The notes below the pieces were generated by a model. It was not told the DNA's origin and did no database searches. It saw only the letters and a list, made by a program, of their open reading frames with translations. A stretch of 64,000 nt of DNA from Tigriopus japonicus (taxonomy: Eukaryota; Arthropoda; Copepoda; Harpacticoida; Harpacticidae), in contig CM021317.1 of the NCBI GenBank assembly GCA_010645155.1, forward strand, positions 5,655,123-5,719,122. The letters are read 5' to 3'. This document shows, in pieces, positions 35,977 to 47,814 of this stretch. The first letter of the stretch is position 1; every line of letters begins with the position of its first letter. The translations under genes were made by a program, and so were the position numbers.

Positions 35977-36605
35977 ATGGCCGATGATTACGATTTCTCG
36001 ACCGGCGATGCGGGTTCTTCGTCCACGTTTCCGATGCAATGCTCGGCCTTGCGCAAGAACGGCCACGTCATGATCAAGAATCGTCCGTGCAAGATCGTGG
36101 AGATGTCCACGTCCAAGACGGGCAAGCACGGACACGCCAAGGTCCACATGGTGGGATTGGACATCTTCTCCAACAAGAAGTACGAGGATATCTGTCCCTC
36201 CACCCACAACATGGACGTGCCCAACATTTCTCGTCGAGACTATCAGGTGCGTTGCTAGATGGGAATTCGCTACGGCATGGACTCCGGGAAACTTCACGGT
36301 TCCCCCGACTATTTCAGTTACTGGATGTGTCCGATGATGACTACTTGTCGTTGATGGACGATGGCGGAAACACCCGCGATGACTTGAAGGTGCCCGACGG
36401 CGATATCGGGGCCGAAATTCGCAGCTCCATAGAGGAGGGCCGAGATATCTTAGTAAGTGACCTCAAAATGAAATTCATCTGGATTTGGAGTCGTTGATAT
36501 CCGTTTCTTTCTTGTTCTCGTTGTCTCTTGTAGTGCACCGTGCTGATGGCCTGCGGTGAGGAAGCCGTGGTGGCCACGAAGACGAATACTGCCGTGGACA
36601 AATAA
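35977..36605 (+). CDS. eIF5A: Translation factor eIF5A
   Basis: Cytosolic factor that binds the ribosomal E site and relieves stalling, especially at polyproline. Three coding exons, 35977-36246, 36318-36452 and 36534-36605, give 158 residues, the normal length. The hypusine loop [12 protein letters not shown] is intact, with the modified lysine at residue 50 as in human. The N-terminal SH3-like part has [20 protein letters not shown]; the C-terminal OB fold has [13 protein letters not shown] and the ending [16 protein letters not shown]. The introns are 71 and 81 bp. Nothing is missing. Hypusination would need deoxyhypusine synthase and hydroxylase encoded elsewhere. Confidence 0.97.
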
Positions 36606-37487
36606 TCGGCCACGGTACCATCAGGACCCCATTCTCCTGTTGTCGTTGCCGCTGCTCCTCCTCGTCCTCGTCCACCCGAAAAATCGATAAGAAAACCCCC
36701 GACTTCTCTTGCAGGCGCCGGAGGCGATTTGGCTCTCACGCCCATGGGGAACCCCCCGTTTTCTTGGCCGGAAAGGTTCCATAAAAATATAGATATTTTC
36801 CAAACTCCCATGATCCGTGTCCCATTTATCGAGCATATCGTAGGTGCTTCACACGATGGAAAAGTCGCGCGTCGTTTCCCGAGATATTTCTTAAGGCCAA
36901 AGACAACTCCGATCCGGTCGGGAACGCGAGAAAAAATTATACTTGAAAAGGGAAAGAGAGGAGGTTATTTTTCGTTCACTAAAATTTCTCTCGTAACTTT
37001 AAAGCCTCGGTCAGTTAAGGTTTTTAGTAACCTTGGATGAGCTAGTAATTGGTAGTCAAAAGATCATTGATAAGGTCGCTGTCGTTGATTTGTGGGTATG
37101 GAACTTTGTGAAATCCAAAGCGCATTTCGAAATTGAAGTATCTGCGCAGTGTCGGGGTTCTGTCATTTGAACGAAGAAGTTAACAAATCTCCAAGGACGA
37201 GAAACATGTCTCCGAACTTCACACAAAACTAGTGATGAACCGATAGGGCTTTTAACCGAAATCGAAGGAGTTCATCACAAACCTGTATTAAAGCGAGATT
37301 TAAATTGCTCATGAGTTCGATGTTGAATTAAGCGCAAATTTTTGAGTATTCAAAAACAAACATTCGTTCTTTTGGACCACAAAGGTCGTAATTTTTTTAC
37401 GGACATCATATTTTATGATTTTATGCTCGTTTTAGATACATCGTACAAAATTGAGGAACTAGGAAAACTTCCTGGAAATTTAAGACT
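36606..37487. other. 3' region of eIF5A and spacer
   Basis: Presumed eIF5A 3' untranslated region, then AT-rich spacer up to the hAT-like element. No further gene supported. Confidence 0.35.
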
Positions 37488-37751
37488 ACCTAAAACAGGG
37501 GTTCTCAACCTTTTTCCGGGGGATACCCATTTTGGCAAGGGAAATATCCGATTTACCCCACTACGGACGGTATGTCAAACGGAGAAAAACAATAAAAATG
37601 TCAAAATACGTGAAGAAGAGAAAAACGTGCAATATTGGTCGAAAAACCCCAAGTTTTTTCCAATTTTTTCGGACACAAATTTACCCCACAGAAAGTCAAA
37701 TTTACCCAATTTTGGGTAAATACCCATAGGTTGAGAACCCCTGACCTAAAA
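37488..37751. mobile_element. Non-autonomous hAT-like MITE with 8-bp target duplication
   Basis: Element at 37496-37743 (248 bp) with terminal inverted repeats CAGGGGTTCTCAACCT and AGGTTGAGAACCCCTG. It is flanked on both sides by ACCTAAAA (37488-37495 and 37744-37751). The CAG(G/T)GGTTCTCAA terminus plus an 8-bp duplication is the hAT signature. It has no transposase. Sub-terminal TTTACCC / GGGTAAA motifs recur inside. Confidence 0.92.
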
Positions 37752-38445
37752 ATATGAAAAAAATATTTTAAGACATAAATAAGATATTGGTGTTTATGGG
37801 GGTTGGCGATTGTATTTTCCTAAGTGTTGAAGGCGTCAGAGATGTGTTCCAATCATAAACTTGGGAATCATCTTTTGAATTTCTCTTGTAGCAACTATTA
37901 CGGTAAAATTCTCGTGTATCTGGAAACTCTTTGCTTTTAGCTTCGTTTTTTTTGGATGCTTAATAAATTTTTCCCTTGAAGTTACTTTTTAGTGTTCTCC
38001 AAATTTTATTTGTGGTTTGCTCAAAGGTTGAGGAAACAGTATAAGTTACATTACGTTTACGATGGATGATTGAGGGGAAACTTTTGTAGCCAACAAATAG
38101 TTCATTATGTGCACACTGTTTCCTTGATTCGTTGGCTTGAGTAATTCAGTCTTTAGTCTTGATGTTGCTCTTGCCGAATTTTTACAAACGACTTTTTTGG
38201 CGCAATTTTTAGACGGTTTTTAACTTTATGATTGGACGTATTAAAGGCAGTAGATGTATTTCTTGTGATGAATCTGTTACCTCGTTAATTTTCAAAGTTG
38301 TTCCAGGCTAACTTGATTCATAGAGTTGTGTACTATTGGTTCACAACTGAGATTCTACAAGATAGTTAGCTTTCAAACTTTCAGAATTGCGGACGCGAGG
38401 TCCGCCATAATCCATTATTTCTGAAAATAAAACCTGTGCAAGTCC

Positions 38446-38557
38446 AGGGCCCTTATTCTCAACTCGTTCTTGGTACTTGAAGTCGTACTTTTATGTAGTA
38501 ACTTCGTTCTTGAAGTCTTACTTTAGGCACCAAGTACGAGTTGAGAATACGGGCCCA
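38446..38557. mobile_element. 112-bp palindromic MITE-like element
   Basis: The left end CAGGGCCCTTATTCTCAACT mirrors the right end, whose reverse complement reads CTGGGCCCGTATTCTCAACT, continuing through CTTGGT. The internal CTTGAAGTC...CTTGAAGTCTTAC is also repeated. No target duplication is obvious. Confidence 0.7.
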
Positions 38558-38741
38558 GATCAAATCTTATTTGGCATCCTAAAAAGAGATTGTGGCATGT
38601 TATACATTCTACGTAGGAAATGCAGGGTTTAAAATAAAAAAAATGAAACGGTCAGTCAGTTCTCTCGTTCGGGGTTCAAAATGCTTTTGATATATTTTAG
38701 TAGTAGACATTCAATACACGGGCATGGTAAGCGCACACACA

Positions 38742-41502
38742 TCACAAAAGGCAACATCGGCGTTTCCGGGGCGGCTCTGGAGGCTCAAGTGCCGCCAAAA
38801 TGGCCTCGTCAAAAACGTTCTTCAATCCTTTCTGCAAACGAAGAGAAGCGAGAATGAATTCAAACCCTACCATTTTCTTTTTTTGTCGCTCTAGGGACCC
38901 TAGATTATTCAGAGACACGCGGGGTTTTGACAGAAGCACCATAGACGTTTATAGTCCATATCATGGACAGAAAAAGAAAATAATCAACTTGCCGCATGAA
39001 GTATAGTTTTTGTTCTTAGGAGCTCAGCGCTCGCCCAGAAAAGTATCTTTACCTCTAAAATCCGAACTGTTCTTTCCGCACTGCATAGCTGGCGGAAAAC
39101 TGGAAAATGACGATTTACGCAAAAATAGCTTTAAAAGAAGTCATTTTTGACTCCAACTGTCTTTCTTAAACCTTTTATTTCCGAAAGATTTTGTTAAACG
39201 CATAGTTATAGATAAACAGTCTAAATTGATGAAAAGCTAAAATTTGGAATATTTGCCTATGGTGCTAGATGGAAAAGAACAGTTTGAGAATCTTGATGTT
39301 GTGGATAAAACGATCGAGTAAAGCGTCCGCTCGATCAACTGGGGCTACTTCAATCCGTCAATTGTTTATGACCTAACAATAGTAAGGCAGAATTGTTGAA
39401 ACACCTAGAACTTGGGAGTCTACAAAACACAAAGTTTGAGCTTCAGTGTAAGATCGTAGAAATTCTTGCATGGTAAAAAAGTGTATAAAATGTTCTTTTC
39501 CACTGGCCAGAAAGTCCACAAAAAGCAAAACAGAGGTGCTGATTAGCTTCATCTTTCTTTTGCCTGTTGCAGGTTTCCTATTCATTAAATCCCAAAAATT
39601 TCAGTAAAATTAAAAAAACTGATTTGTCATTCTTGCTTTCATTAAAGGAGATTCAAGAATACCAAAAACAGAAAAGAAGATTTGAAATACCATGCAAGAA
39701 TTTCTCCTAGTGAACTCTCGTTCACAATTGAATCGGTCTGGAAAGGTTTTGAAAGCAGCCTAAAACATGTCTAGTACAATCACCATCGGTTTCTAAAACC
39801 CGCTTGTCTCTGACTTGTCCAAGTCTAAGTCTTACCTGCGTGAGTGCGGAGCACTCGACATATTTCACGGCTTTCAACTCCTTGGAGAGCTTCTCACCCG
39901 CCTCCATGGACAAGGGCTTTTGTTTGTTCTTGGCCAGTTTCTCAATCGTGGCCGCATCGTCGCGCAAATCGATCTGGGTGCCCACCAATAAGAAAGGCGT
40001 CTTTTGACAATGATGCGAGATTTCCGGCACCCACTAAAACAGAGAATAATATATGAATGTCCAAATTCTATCCATAATGCTTTCTGTAGAGTGATTGGCG
40101 CTTTTCGTTTCTCAAATAAGAGTATCGTTCGTTTAAACTGGGCCAAATTTTCGTGTCTAGTGCACATAACCGGTTTTGCCTTTGATATTCAAATGAAACG
40201 AAATGTAACTGGGTCCAGGAATTATTGCTTTTTGTGACTATAGACGCATCAATTAACCGTCAAAAGTCAGAGGTCACGTTCCAACCCTATGAAGCACTTT
40301 GCGTGGCCTTTGTCTCGTTGACAATCAAGACAGGAAATGAGTCACGGGTCAGTTCACTCTACATTGGAAATGTTTTTGCGTCTCGAATCCAATGGATTGG
40401 GCGCTCGCTCAAAAGCACCATGAGCCGGCAAACCCCATCTTTCGAGAAAGACCGCCTTCTTCTATTTGTCGTTAGTTTAGATCGGACGTATTTGTATTAG
40501 GTCCACAAACCTTTTCTTTGACGTTTTCGAAGGAAGAAGGCGACACAACGGAGAAACAAACGAGAAACACGTCAGTTTGCGGGTAAGACAGCGGACGTAG
40601 ACGATCGTAATCCTCTTGACCGGCCGTGTCAAACAAACCTAAGGTATAAGGCTCACCGCCAATCATGACCGTGACGGCGTAATTGTCAAACACCTGCAAA
40701 TAAACGAGCAAAACCACCTTAGCATTCGGTTGCAACGTCATCATCGGAAACCCTATCTCGGTCACCCATGTCGTATGCCGGACAGGATCAGCCTGGTCAC
40801 CACTAAAATATACATATTCAAATAGCCTTAACAGTCAAATTTGAGGACCAATTTAGGAGCTAAGAGAGCCAAACGGTCACCGAGGGTACGCTAATAGCGA
40901 GCTACACCTAATGTTGCTAATATTACTCATGGTTTCACAGATTTGGCTTGATCAGGCTAAACAGGATCCGTAGGCTTTAGCCGTTAAGTTCCGAGTATAA
41001 AAATACTAACATCAACCATTAGCTCGCAACATTTTAGAGGCTGACGGGATAACCATCTGACCGGACATTCCACCCCCTTGACGCGGCTCGGTTTTGGGTT
41101 CAATACCCGAGACCTACTTCGGCATTCTTGAGTCTGTCAGTTGGCTCGCGGTCTTAATCAAAGTCAGTTGAATGAGAGCCGGAATACTGGCTCTAATTTC
41201 TGATTTGACAGCCAGGCATATCACCTCAACGGGCTACCCAATCCATGACATCCCCCCACGACCATAAGTCATCGACGACTGTTATAGAGAGTTTGACCTT
41301 CCTTCGGTTTCTCAACGATCCTATCTATGTGTCCAGATCGATTCTTGGATGATCTCTGGCGGGCATAGAGAAAGTCGATGAAGTAATGATAAATTACCGT
41401 GGGCACGTATTCGGAGGGGAACTTGTTGGTGGTGTACGAGATGAGCAAACAGGTCTTGCCCACGGCGCCATCGCCCACAACCACGCACTTGATCGTCTGC
41501 AT
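38742..41502 (-). CDS. Cdc42: Rho-family GTPase Cdc42
   Basis: Small GTPase controlling cell polarity and actin. Four exons join in phase on the minus strand: 41502-41398, 40693-40511, 40033-39836 and 38831-38742, giving exactly 191 residues as in other Cdc42 proteins. Seen: [20 protein letters not shown] (P loop, normal Gly12), switch [14 protein letters not shown], switch [22 protein letters not shown], the guanine motif GTQIDLRDD, the Rho insert region, and the polybasic tail PRKRRCCLL. Tyr40, Gln61 and the Cdc42-type effector surface are normal. The C-terminal CAAX box is CCLL, predicting geranylgeranylation at the first cysteine, with a neighbouring second cysteine. Introns range from 0.5 to 1 kb. 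It is transcribed toward eIF5A. Confidence 0.97.
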
Positions 41503-42029
41503 CCTCGAGCCTCAATCAACGACTTTCAGCGACGACGATGAAGCGGCGGACACGCCAGCCACACTCAGAGCGAGGAGAGCGAGGGGTGGGAGGGAGGGTG
41601 GGGCCTGCCACGAACGCTAGGGCGGTTAGCCTAGCCGAAAGCCACGCCTCCCGGGAGGTGGGCTTGACACGAACAAGGGGACGGGGTCAACGGTGCGATC
41701 CGGATGAGGCCAATTTTTCACGAGAACGAGTTGAGGACGAGGATGATGATGATGATGGTGAGTGAGAATGATGATCGACACAGATCGAGAGGAACGGGCA
41801 CGCACACACGGTTTCACTGGAGGAGAGAGGCACACGCGTACACGCTCATCGAGCCTCATTGGCACGGGCGGATTGGCCAGGGCTGCCGAAAGGCGGGGAA
41901 CGAATAAGGTCAGAGGGGATTATGACGGGGGTCAGGCGCGTTTGTTTTGGCCACTTCTGAATTTTATTGCGCGTTTTAGTAGTCAGAACGAGTTCGATGG
42001 CGGGTCTTGAATAAATTAATGGTGCCAAT
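41503..42029. other. Cdc42 upstream region
   Basis: Relatively GC-rich region immediately 5' of Cdc42 with a GAT trinucleotide run near 41740-41757. Presumed promoter and leader; no TATA box on the minus strand is evident. Confidence 0.35.
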
Positions 42030-42282
42030 GAGGCAAGCTCAGTAAACATCAGCTGAGCCTGTTTGTTTACCCCGTAGCTCGGTCGTGGCCTCTGGTGACT
42101 TATCGTTTCACCAAAATTCTACGATCGTTTCTCGTTCTCGATGGTTCGTCGCAGAGCAACTGACCGCTCCTAATTTTTGATCGAGCGCAGATTGGAAAAG
42201 AACAGACACACCACAAAAGAGCGGCGCAATTCTTCGGGGCACATAATCAACAACCTTTTTCTCACTGTGCATACTCAATTGA
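42030..42282 (+). repeat. 240-bp dispersed repeat, copy 3
   Basis: Same block order and strand as copy 1: GCTCAGTAAACATCAGCTGA, TGTTTGTTTAC, CGTGGCCTCTGGTG, GAGCGGCGCAAT, CAACCTTTTTCTCACTGT. This copy stands alone with no LINE sequence next to it, which defines the repeat as an independent unit. Confidence 0.8.
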
Positions 42283-44180
42283 AATTTGGGTTTTGCGGCT
42301 TTTGATTAAATCACAATTTAATCACACCGCATTATAAGACAAACGAAAGCATTCTTGGGTAAAACAAACCCATTCTAAAACTTACCCGGCCCTACCGAAT
42401 TTCTCAACAAATTAAGATCATTTTCCAGCCAGGATAAAACATGAGGAGGGCTAGGAAAAAAAGATTTTTTGGAGTCGAGCAAAATTTCCAGACGTCTTTA
42501 GGTGTACAGGGAGAGAGAGGAGTGAACGAACTATTTTCAATCCTCTAGATTTACTGCTCAACGGGAAAACAACCTTTTTCTCTTGGCTCTAAATTCATAA
42601 GTTCTCTATCAAAAGCTCTTGTATGAAAGTTTTTTTTAATTCCATGCGTTTCTTTTTACTCAGCGTGTGAAAAAAAAACGTCTTGAATCTGTACCTGACG
42701 AAATGATTTATGTTTCAATTCCATGAATTGAAAAACGTATTTTTAACGAAAAAAACTTTAACCTTGCCATTCCAGAAACTTTTTTTATGCACCCAAAAGA
42801 TTTTCTCGTAAATTGAAGAAAATAATCAGGTTTTTCATTTAGCCGTTGATTTACTATCGAACTTGCTTTGTGACCCATTGTTAACTTCAAAAAATTGATG
42901 GTTTGGTCATTTAAATTCTTGTTTGGCAGCCCTGTTTGTGGCTGGGCTTCCTGGACTTCTTCGGAAGGAACCCTTCAAATTTGAGGGTGGTACATTTATT
43001 TCAGGAGTATTCTGTCTCCCGCAGATGCAGACGGTGTGACCCAAACCTGATTGATTCTTTATTAACTTTTCATTTCGAAAACAATTTAGAGTCATACAAC
43101 CAATAAAAAAATGGCTCATTATTCGACGCTATTATTCGCTAAAATCAAATTGATTACACGGGCGTTTTACGGTTGATGGCAAACCGGGCACCCTAAAATT
43201 GTGGATCAGGTCGACTCCCACTCTGCCTCCAAATCAAATCAGCCAGCTAGCTAGCTTGTCTGGCTCGATTGACGGCGGTCTCCGTTTGGCCGCAATCTCT
43301 CTCTCTCTTTCTGTCTATCTATGAATGGCTGCCCAAAAGCCCACCGAATCTTGCGTCGTTTTCTTCACACGAGTGCGTCTACTCGGAATTGTCGAGTAAA
43401 GGAATAACTGAATAAGAGACAGATCAAACACCATGTTCTGATGGATGATGCGGGGGTGCAGTTTTCTTGCAAATAAACCAATCCTCCCTCTAGAGCCCCG
43501 AAAATAACACTTGATGTGGGAGTACCTAGAGGGCTAACAGAAAAATAACACTCCAAAAATATTTATGAGTTGCCAAGCCTGCACTCTGTGTGCAATGGGA
43601 TTTGATATTGAACACGCTAAGTTGCGTGATTCACAACCCAAACTTGCGTTTTTAGGGCGTCAGTGGCAAAATTGCTTATTCAACTGCTTTGTTCGAACAA
43701 GAGCAATGTATGATGAATCAAGTCACGTGACACCCTTGCTGCCAGATCAATGAAGTGTGTTCAAAACAAATCTCCACAGACTGTACTGGAGTGACATTTC
43801 TCTGTTGGCCCTCTAGGAAGCCCAAGAGAACCATAGAATAGAAGTTCAAGTGGCAAATATACTCAAACATTGTCTTTTGGATCAATAGAATTCGTTCTCA
43901 ACTTGAGATTCCAAAACTTTCCGTCTCATTCTTCAGGTAGGTTTTTGGTCTCGCTTGTTAATCAAAATTATGTCTTACGTCCATTTTATCAAAAATTACA
44001 AATGAAATGAAAATCAAGAAATGAATTTTTACAAGTAGTAGTGGACACATAAACTTTTTGGATTGTTTGGAGTTTAGGCTGATAGTTGAATTATTGATTT
44101 TAACCTAGCAAAATTCAAATGGATGTTTGTTTGTTAAGGAGTCAGTACGTCACTGATAAAGCATTTGTTAGAAATAACTA
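42283..44180. other. Intergenic spacer
   Basis: AT-rich with a CTCTCTCTC run near 43300. No supported gene or element. Confidence 0.3.
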
Positions 44181-44272
44181 GGGCAACAATCCCAGACATT
44201 TCATTGAGAAGAGACAGCTGACGTAACCTTCAGCTGACTCTACACTGTGAAACGTCCGGGATTTTTGCTCCA
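44181..44272. mobile_element. 92-bp palindromic element
   Basis: GGGCAACAATCCCAGACATT at the left is matched, imperfectly, by the reverse complement of the right end (GCAAAAATCCCGGACGTTTC). An inner CAGCTGAC pair flanks the centre. It looks like a small foldback or MITE; the terminal duplication is unclear. Confidence 0.65.
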
Positions 44273-44700
44273 CTGCATAATATTTTTTTTTCCGGGCTAT
44301 AGAAATAACAGATAGATATTCTTTTGTTTATTGATTTGTAATTTCAAATTAGAAATTATTCTGCTTGTCCTATTTCCATACATGAGGCAATATTTTCTTG
44401 ACAAAGAGTGCACCAGTCTGGCAATGATGGTTATGTATGTTTCTCTGAGAAGAACTGAGTTACTTACAAGTACAATAATGTAAAAAAACTTCAATTCCAT
44501 ATCAGAAAATGCCAAAAAGAGTTGACTAAAAACCTTGACAAGTTAGTGACTCAAATCACTGAAATGTATAAGTATCCTCAAATAACTCTATGGTTCATGT
44601 TGTTTTCTTCTAGCAAAGCAGAAAGGTATTCTTATGAAGGGAACAGAAAATCTGATCAAACTTGTTTGATCTTTTATGTTTTTCTTTTTATCCCATCTGT

Positions 44701-45230
44701 GCTATTAGTAGGGGTGCAGATTTCAGGCAAATAAGATTTTATGCCTAAAAACATGTGTATTGGCTATTTTTTAGCACTTAAAGTTCATTTGCCATTTTTC
44801 ATTTTATTTGCCATTTTTGGGCAAATAAATACAAAATTTGTCAGTTTTTGGGCAATTCAATGCAAAATTTGTCGATTTTAGGCAAATAAATCCAAAACTT
44901 GTCTTTTTTGTTCAAAAGTAGGGAAACATTTTTTTGCCCAAAATCTTTTGTTTAAAGTATATTTTGATCTTTCAACGAAATAAAAATATGTTTTCTTAAA
45001 AGTTCATATATTTTATTCCATTTTACTGTTGGTGAAAAGTAATGCTCATTTTCCAAATTTAGTGGCCAGTTTTGCTATATTTTGGTATACATTTGGATCT
45101 ATTTGTCATTTTATTTGCCATTTCTGTGTTTATTTGCCACATAATTTGCCAATTTGGACGTTTTTATTTGCCATTTTTTGCCTAAAATACATGTTTTATT
45201 TGCCAGAAATCTGCACCCTTAGCTATTAGT
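44701..45230. mobile_element. 512-bp TIR element with 9-bp target duplication, copy 1
   Basis: Element at 44710-45221 bounded by GCTATTAGT direct repeats (44701-44709 and 45222-45230). Termini AGGGGTGCAGATTTCAGGCA and CTGCACCCTTA are inverted repeats. The interior is filled with TTTGCCATTTT and GGGCAAATAAA motifs. A related copy lies inverted at 57337-57806. No coding capacity; a 9-bp duplication suggests a MULE- or hAT-related transposase in trans. Confidence 0.88.
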
Positions 45231-47814
45231 TTGGCTTTTAATCTTGAAAAAAGAAGGAAGGCTTTTTCTTGATGTAGCAATAGGTGAATCCTAGCTCAGG
45301 ATGGTTGGATTCTGACTGATAAGTAGATAATGGAAGAGTACTCTAATATAAGAAATATATTTTTTCTTTATCTTTTTATATTTACTATAATTTTCATGCA
45401 TTCACAAAAAAAATCTCTTAAAATTGGCACATGTTCAAAATATGCCACAAAATTATGTTTAGGCACTAGAGTCCCAAAATTTTCAGCAATTGAACCAACT
45501 ATTTTTGTTTTTTCCAACCATGTTGGCCTTTCTCAACTTCTTCTTCAATCATTCCGTCAATGAACTGACAAAAAGTTAACTTTATATTGTTTTCACCAAC
45601 TAAAAATTCACTTCCTACAGTGAGCAGACCGTAAAACAAACAATAAAATGGGATCCATCACTAGAACTTTCCAAAACAATGAACAGGTTTGGTTATAAAA
45701 CTAACTGAACGATGGCTCAAACCAGGATTACTTTCAAAAAACACAATGGGTCCAATTAGTGCATTGAGTCTTATAATAGAGGGGGTGTCAACCTGAAAAT
45801 GTGTCTCCTGTCACCAACTGTTGAGCGGACAAAAGTGCGGGAACATTTGAAATGTGTGACCAGGCAAATGTCAATCATGCAATTGATGAATTAAATACGG
45901 AATTGAGTAATGTTTTGGATCATTTTTTCTTGTTGCTAGTGGTCACTATCTTGAAAGAACCAAGATGTGACTCTGTGACCATGCCATAGATTTGAATACC
46001 ACAACTAGGAACTTTATTTGCCAATACATTGAAGAAGTCAATGTTAGGAAGAACAACAATTTAAGCTTTTGCTTTGTGTAGGGTAAATCCAATACAAATA
46101 TGGACAAAAACCAACTTGTGGCTTCAAGAACGAGTTTAAAAAAGTTGGTTTTGATTCGTATGTTTGGTCACACTAATTGTCCGTCCAACAATTGTGAGGG
46201 CGACAAACTCAGGTTTACCATTACATTTCGCCAGAGGGCGCATTGTTCTGAAATTGTCGCGTGAGTGAGAGACAGGCAACCAAGCACCAAAAAATCAGCT
46301 GAACGGCTGTTAAGAATTCTGCCGAAATACAAGCAGACAGCCGGCTGGCTGCCCAAGCAAGCCTTAAATCAATGTGCTCCCCCTGATTCCACCCTGGTGG
46401 TCAAATTAGCCTGACTAAAGCTTGCACGCTATCTAGTGATTAATAAATGATCTAAGGATTATTGCAATGAAAATTCAACGGAACAATACATTTGTTGCAA
46501 AACCCTCACATTTTAGTACAATGATCGGACCCAGTGTGTATGTTTAAAATTTGTTCTGAAGTACATCGGTTCCTGACTAACCCTATGGCTGTAATGGTTT
46601 GATTGTTCAACAAAAATACCCGAACAACTGTCGCCATGATGGACCTCAAAAATGCTTCCTGGACCTGAAATTTTAGGTTTTTACAACAAAAACATTGCTC
46701 CACTAGATTTCCATTCTGCCAAATTTTGTGACCGGTGTGACTGTTTCCTGAAATCCATGAGATTTGGGCGGTGAATCCGCCCTGATTGCGTTTGGTCCCT
46801 AATTCGTACCGTCTCTGTCTGTCTATTTGCTCGTCTGTCTGTGTACTTGGTGTCTGGCAAAGTTGCCAATACGTAGTCCTCGAGGCCAAATTGAACCACA
46901 ATTCATGTCGGAAATGGCTTTCGGACAGGCCTGTGCTGTAATTGTAATTTGAATTACAATCAGGTAATTGCAATTTATATTACAATTACATCATCAAGTA
47001 CTTTTTGATAACTTATGTATTGACATTTGCTTTTTACAAATTACAATTACTTTTTCATTCTGGGCTATGACAATTCGCCGATTCCAAAAAAAAATACCTG
47101 ATAAAAAAACCAAGAATCGTTAGGTTAGTAGAACAACAACTAACAAAATTAGATGAGCATTTTAGAAGAATGGAGCTGGAGGGGTGAGTTGGTATTTCAT
47201 TCTGTCCAAAATGATATTTCGGTTTTCTTTTTCCGCTTATCAAATTTTGAAGTGCACTTAGAATAACCTGAACTCTCTCCAAAACACGAGTATGACGTGC
47301 TTTTAACTATAAACGTCAAAAATGACTCAGCCTCAAGCTGAAGTCGCCAAGTTCGATACCTTCTTGGCTTATCACAAACAAAAGGACGGAAACAACGACA
47401 GTCTTTATTAGTATTTCTAACAACCCACAACGTTAACCTCGTCTCAGAACAATCCAAGTTCGATCGACACCTGAAAGAGCCATCCCATCTCATTTGTCCT
47501 TCAACTCAGCCACTCGTTGGCAACACTGTTTTGAGCTCGTCTGTTGTTTGTGTTTCTTTAAGACATCTTCCTTCAAGATTGTCTCTCTCTATTTCTGGCT
47601 CTGAAATCATCCCTTCTTTGCATTCCGAAGTCTCATCCCGTCCTTTTCATTGCCAATCGGACCGTATCATGAACCCCATCGAGGGTTGGACCCGCATTCC
47701 CTCCCAAGATCACGGACCGTCCTCTCTCCGTTGGATTTAAGGTCCTTTTTTGGGCGTGTTCTCGTGTCCCATGGCCTTAGGGTTTGGGTGGTCATCAAGC
47801 GCGTGAACCGGAAA
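45231..47814. other. Intergenic spacer upstream of PLXDC
   Basis: Contains TGTCTGTC-type microsatellite near 46815-46850 and an AT palindromic stretch of GTAATTGTAATT / AATTACAATTAC motifs at about 46935-47050. The final 150 bases are presumed leader of the PLXDC gene. The frame upstream of its start codon stays open to 47650, but no protein feature is seen there. Confidence 0.35.

Noticed and set aside
41041..41120. tRNA-like T arm (GGGTTCAATACCC)
   Set aside because: The T arm is good (5-bp stem, 7-base loop), but no matching acceptor stem or A box is found upstream, so no tRNA gene is called.
46506..46973. 155-codon open frame on the minus strand
   Set aside because: No signal peptide, domain or plausible splice context; it overlaps a TGTCTG microsatellite and AT palindromes and looks like chance.
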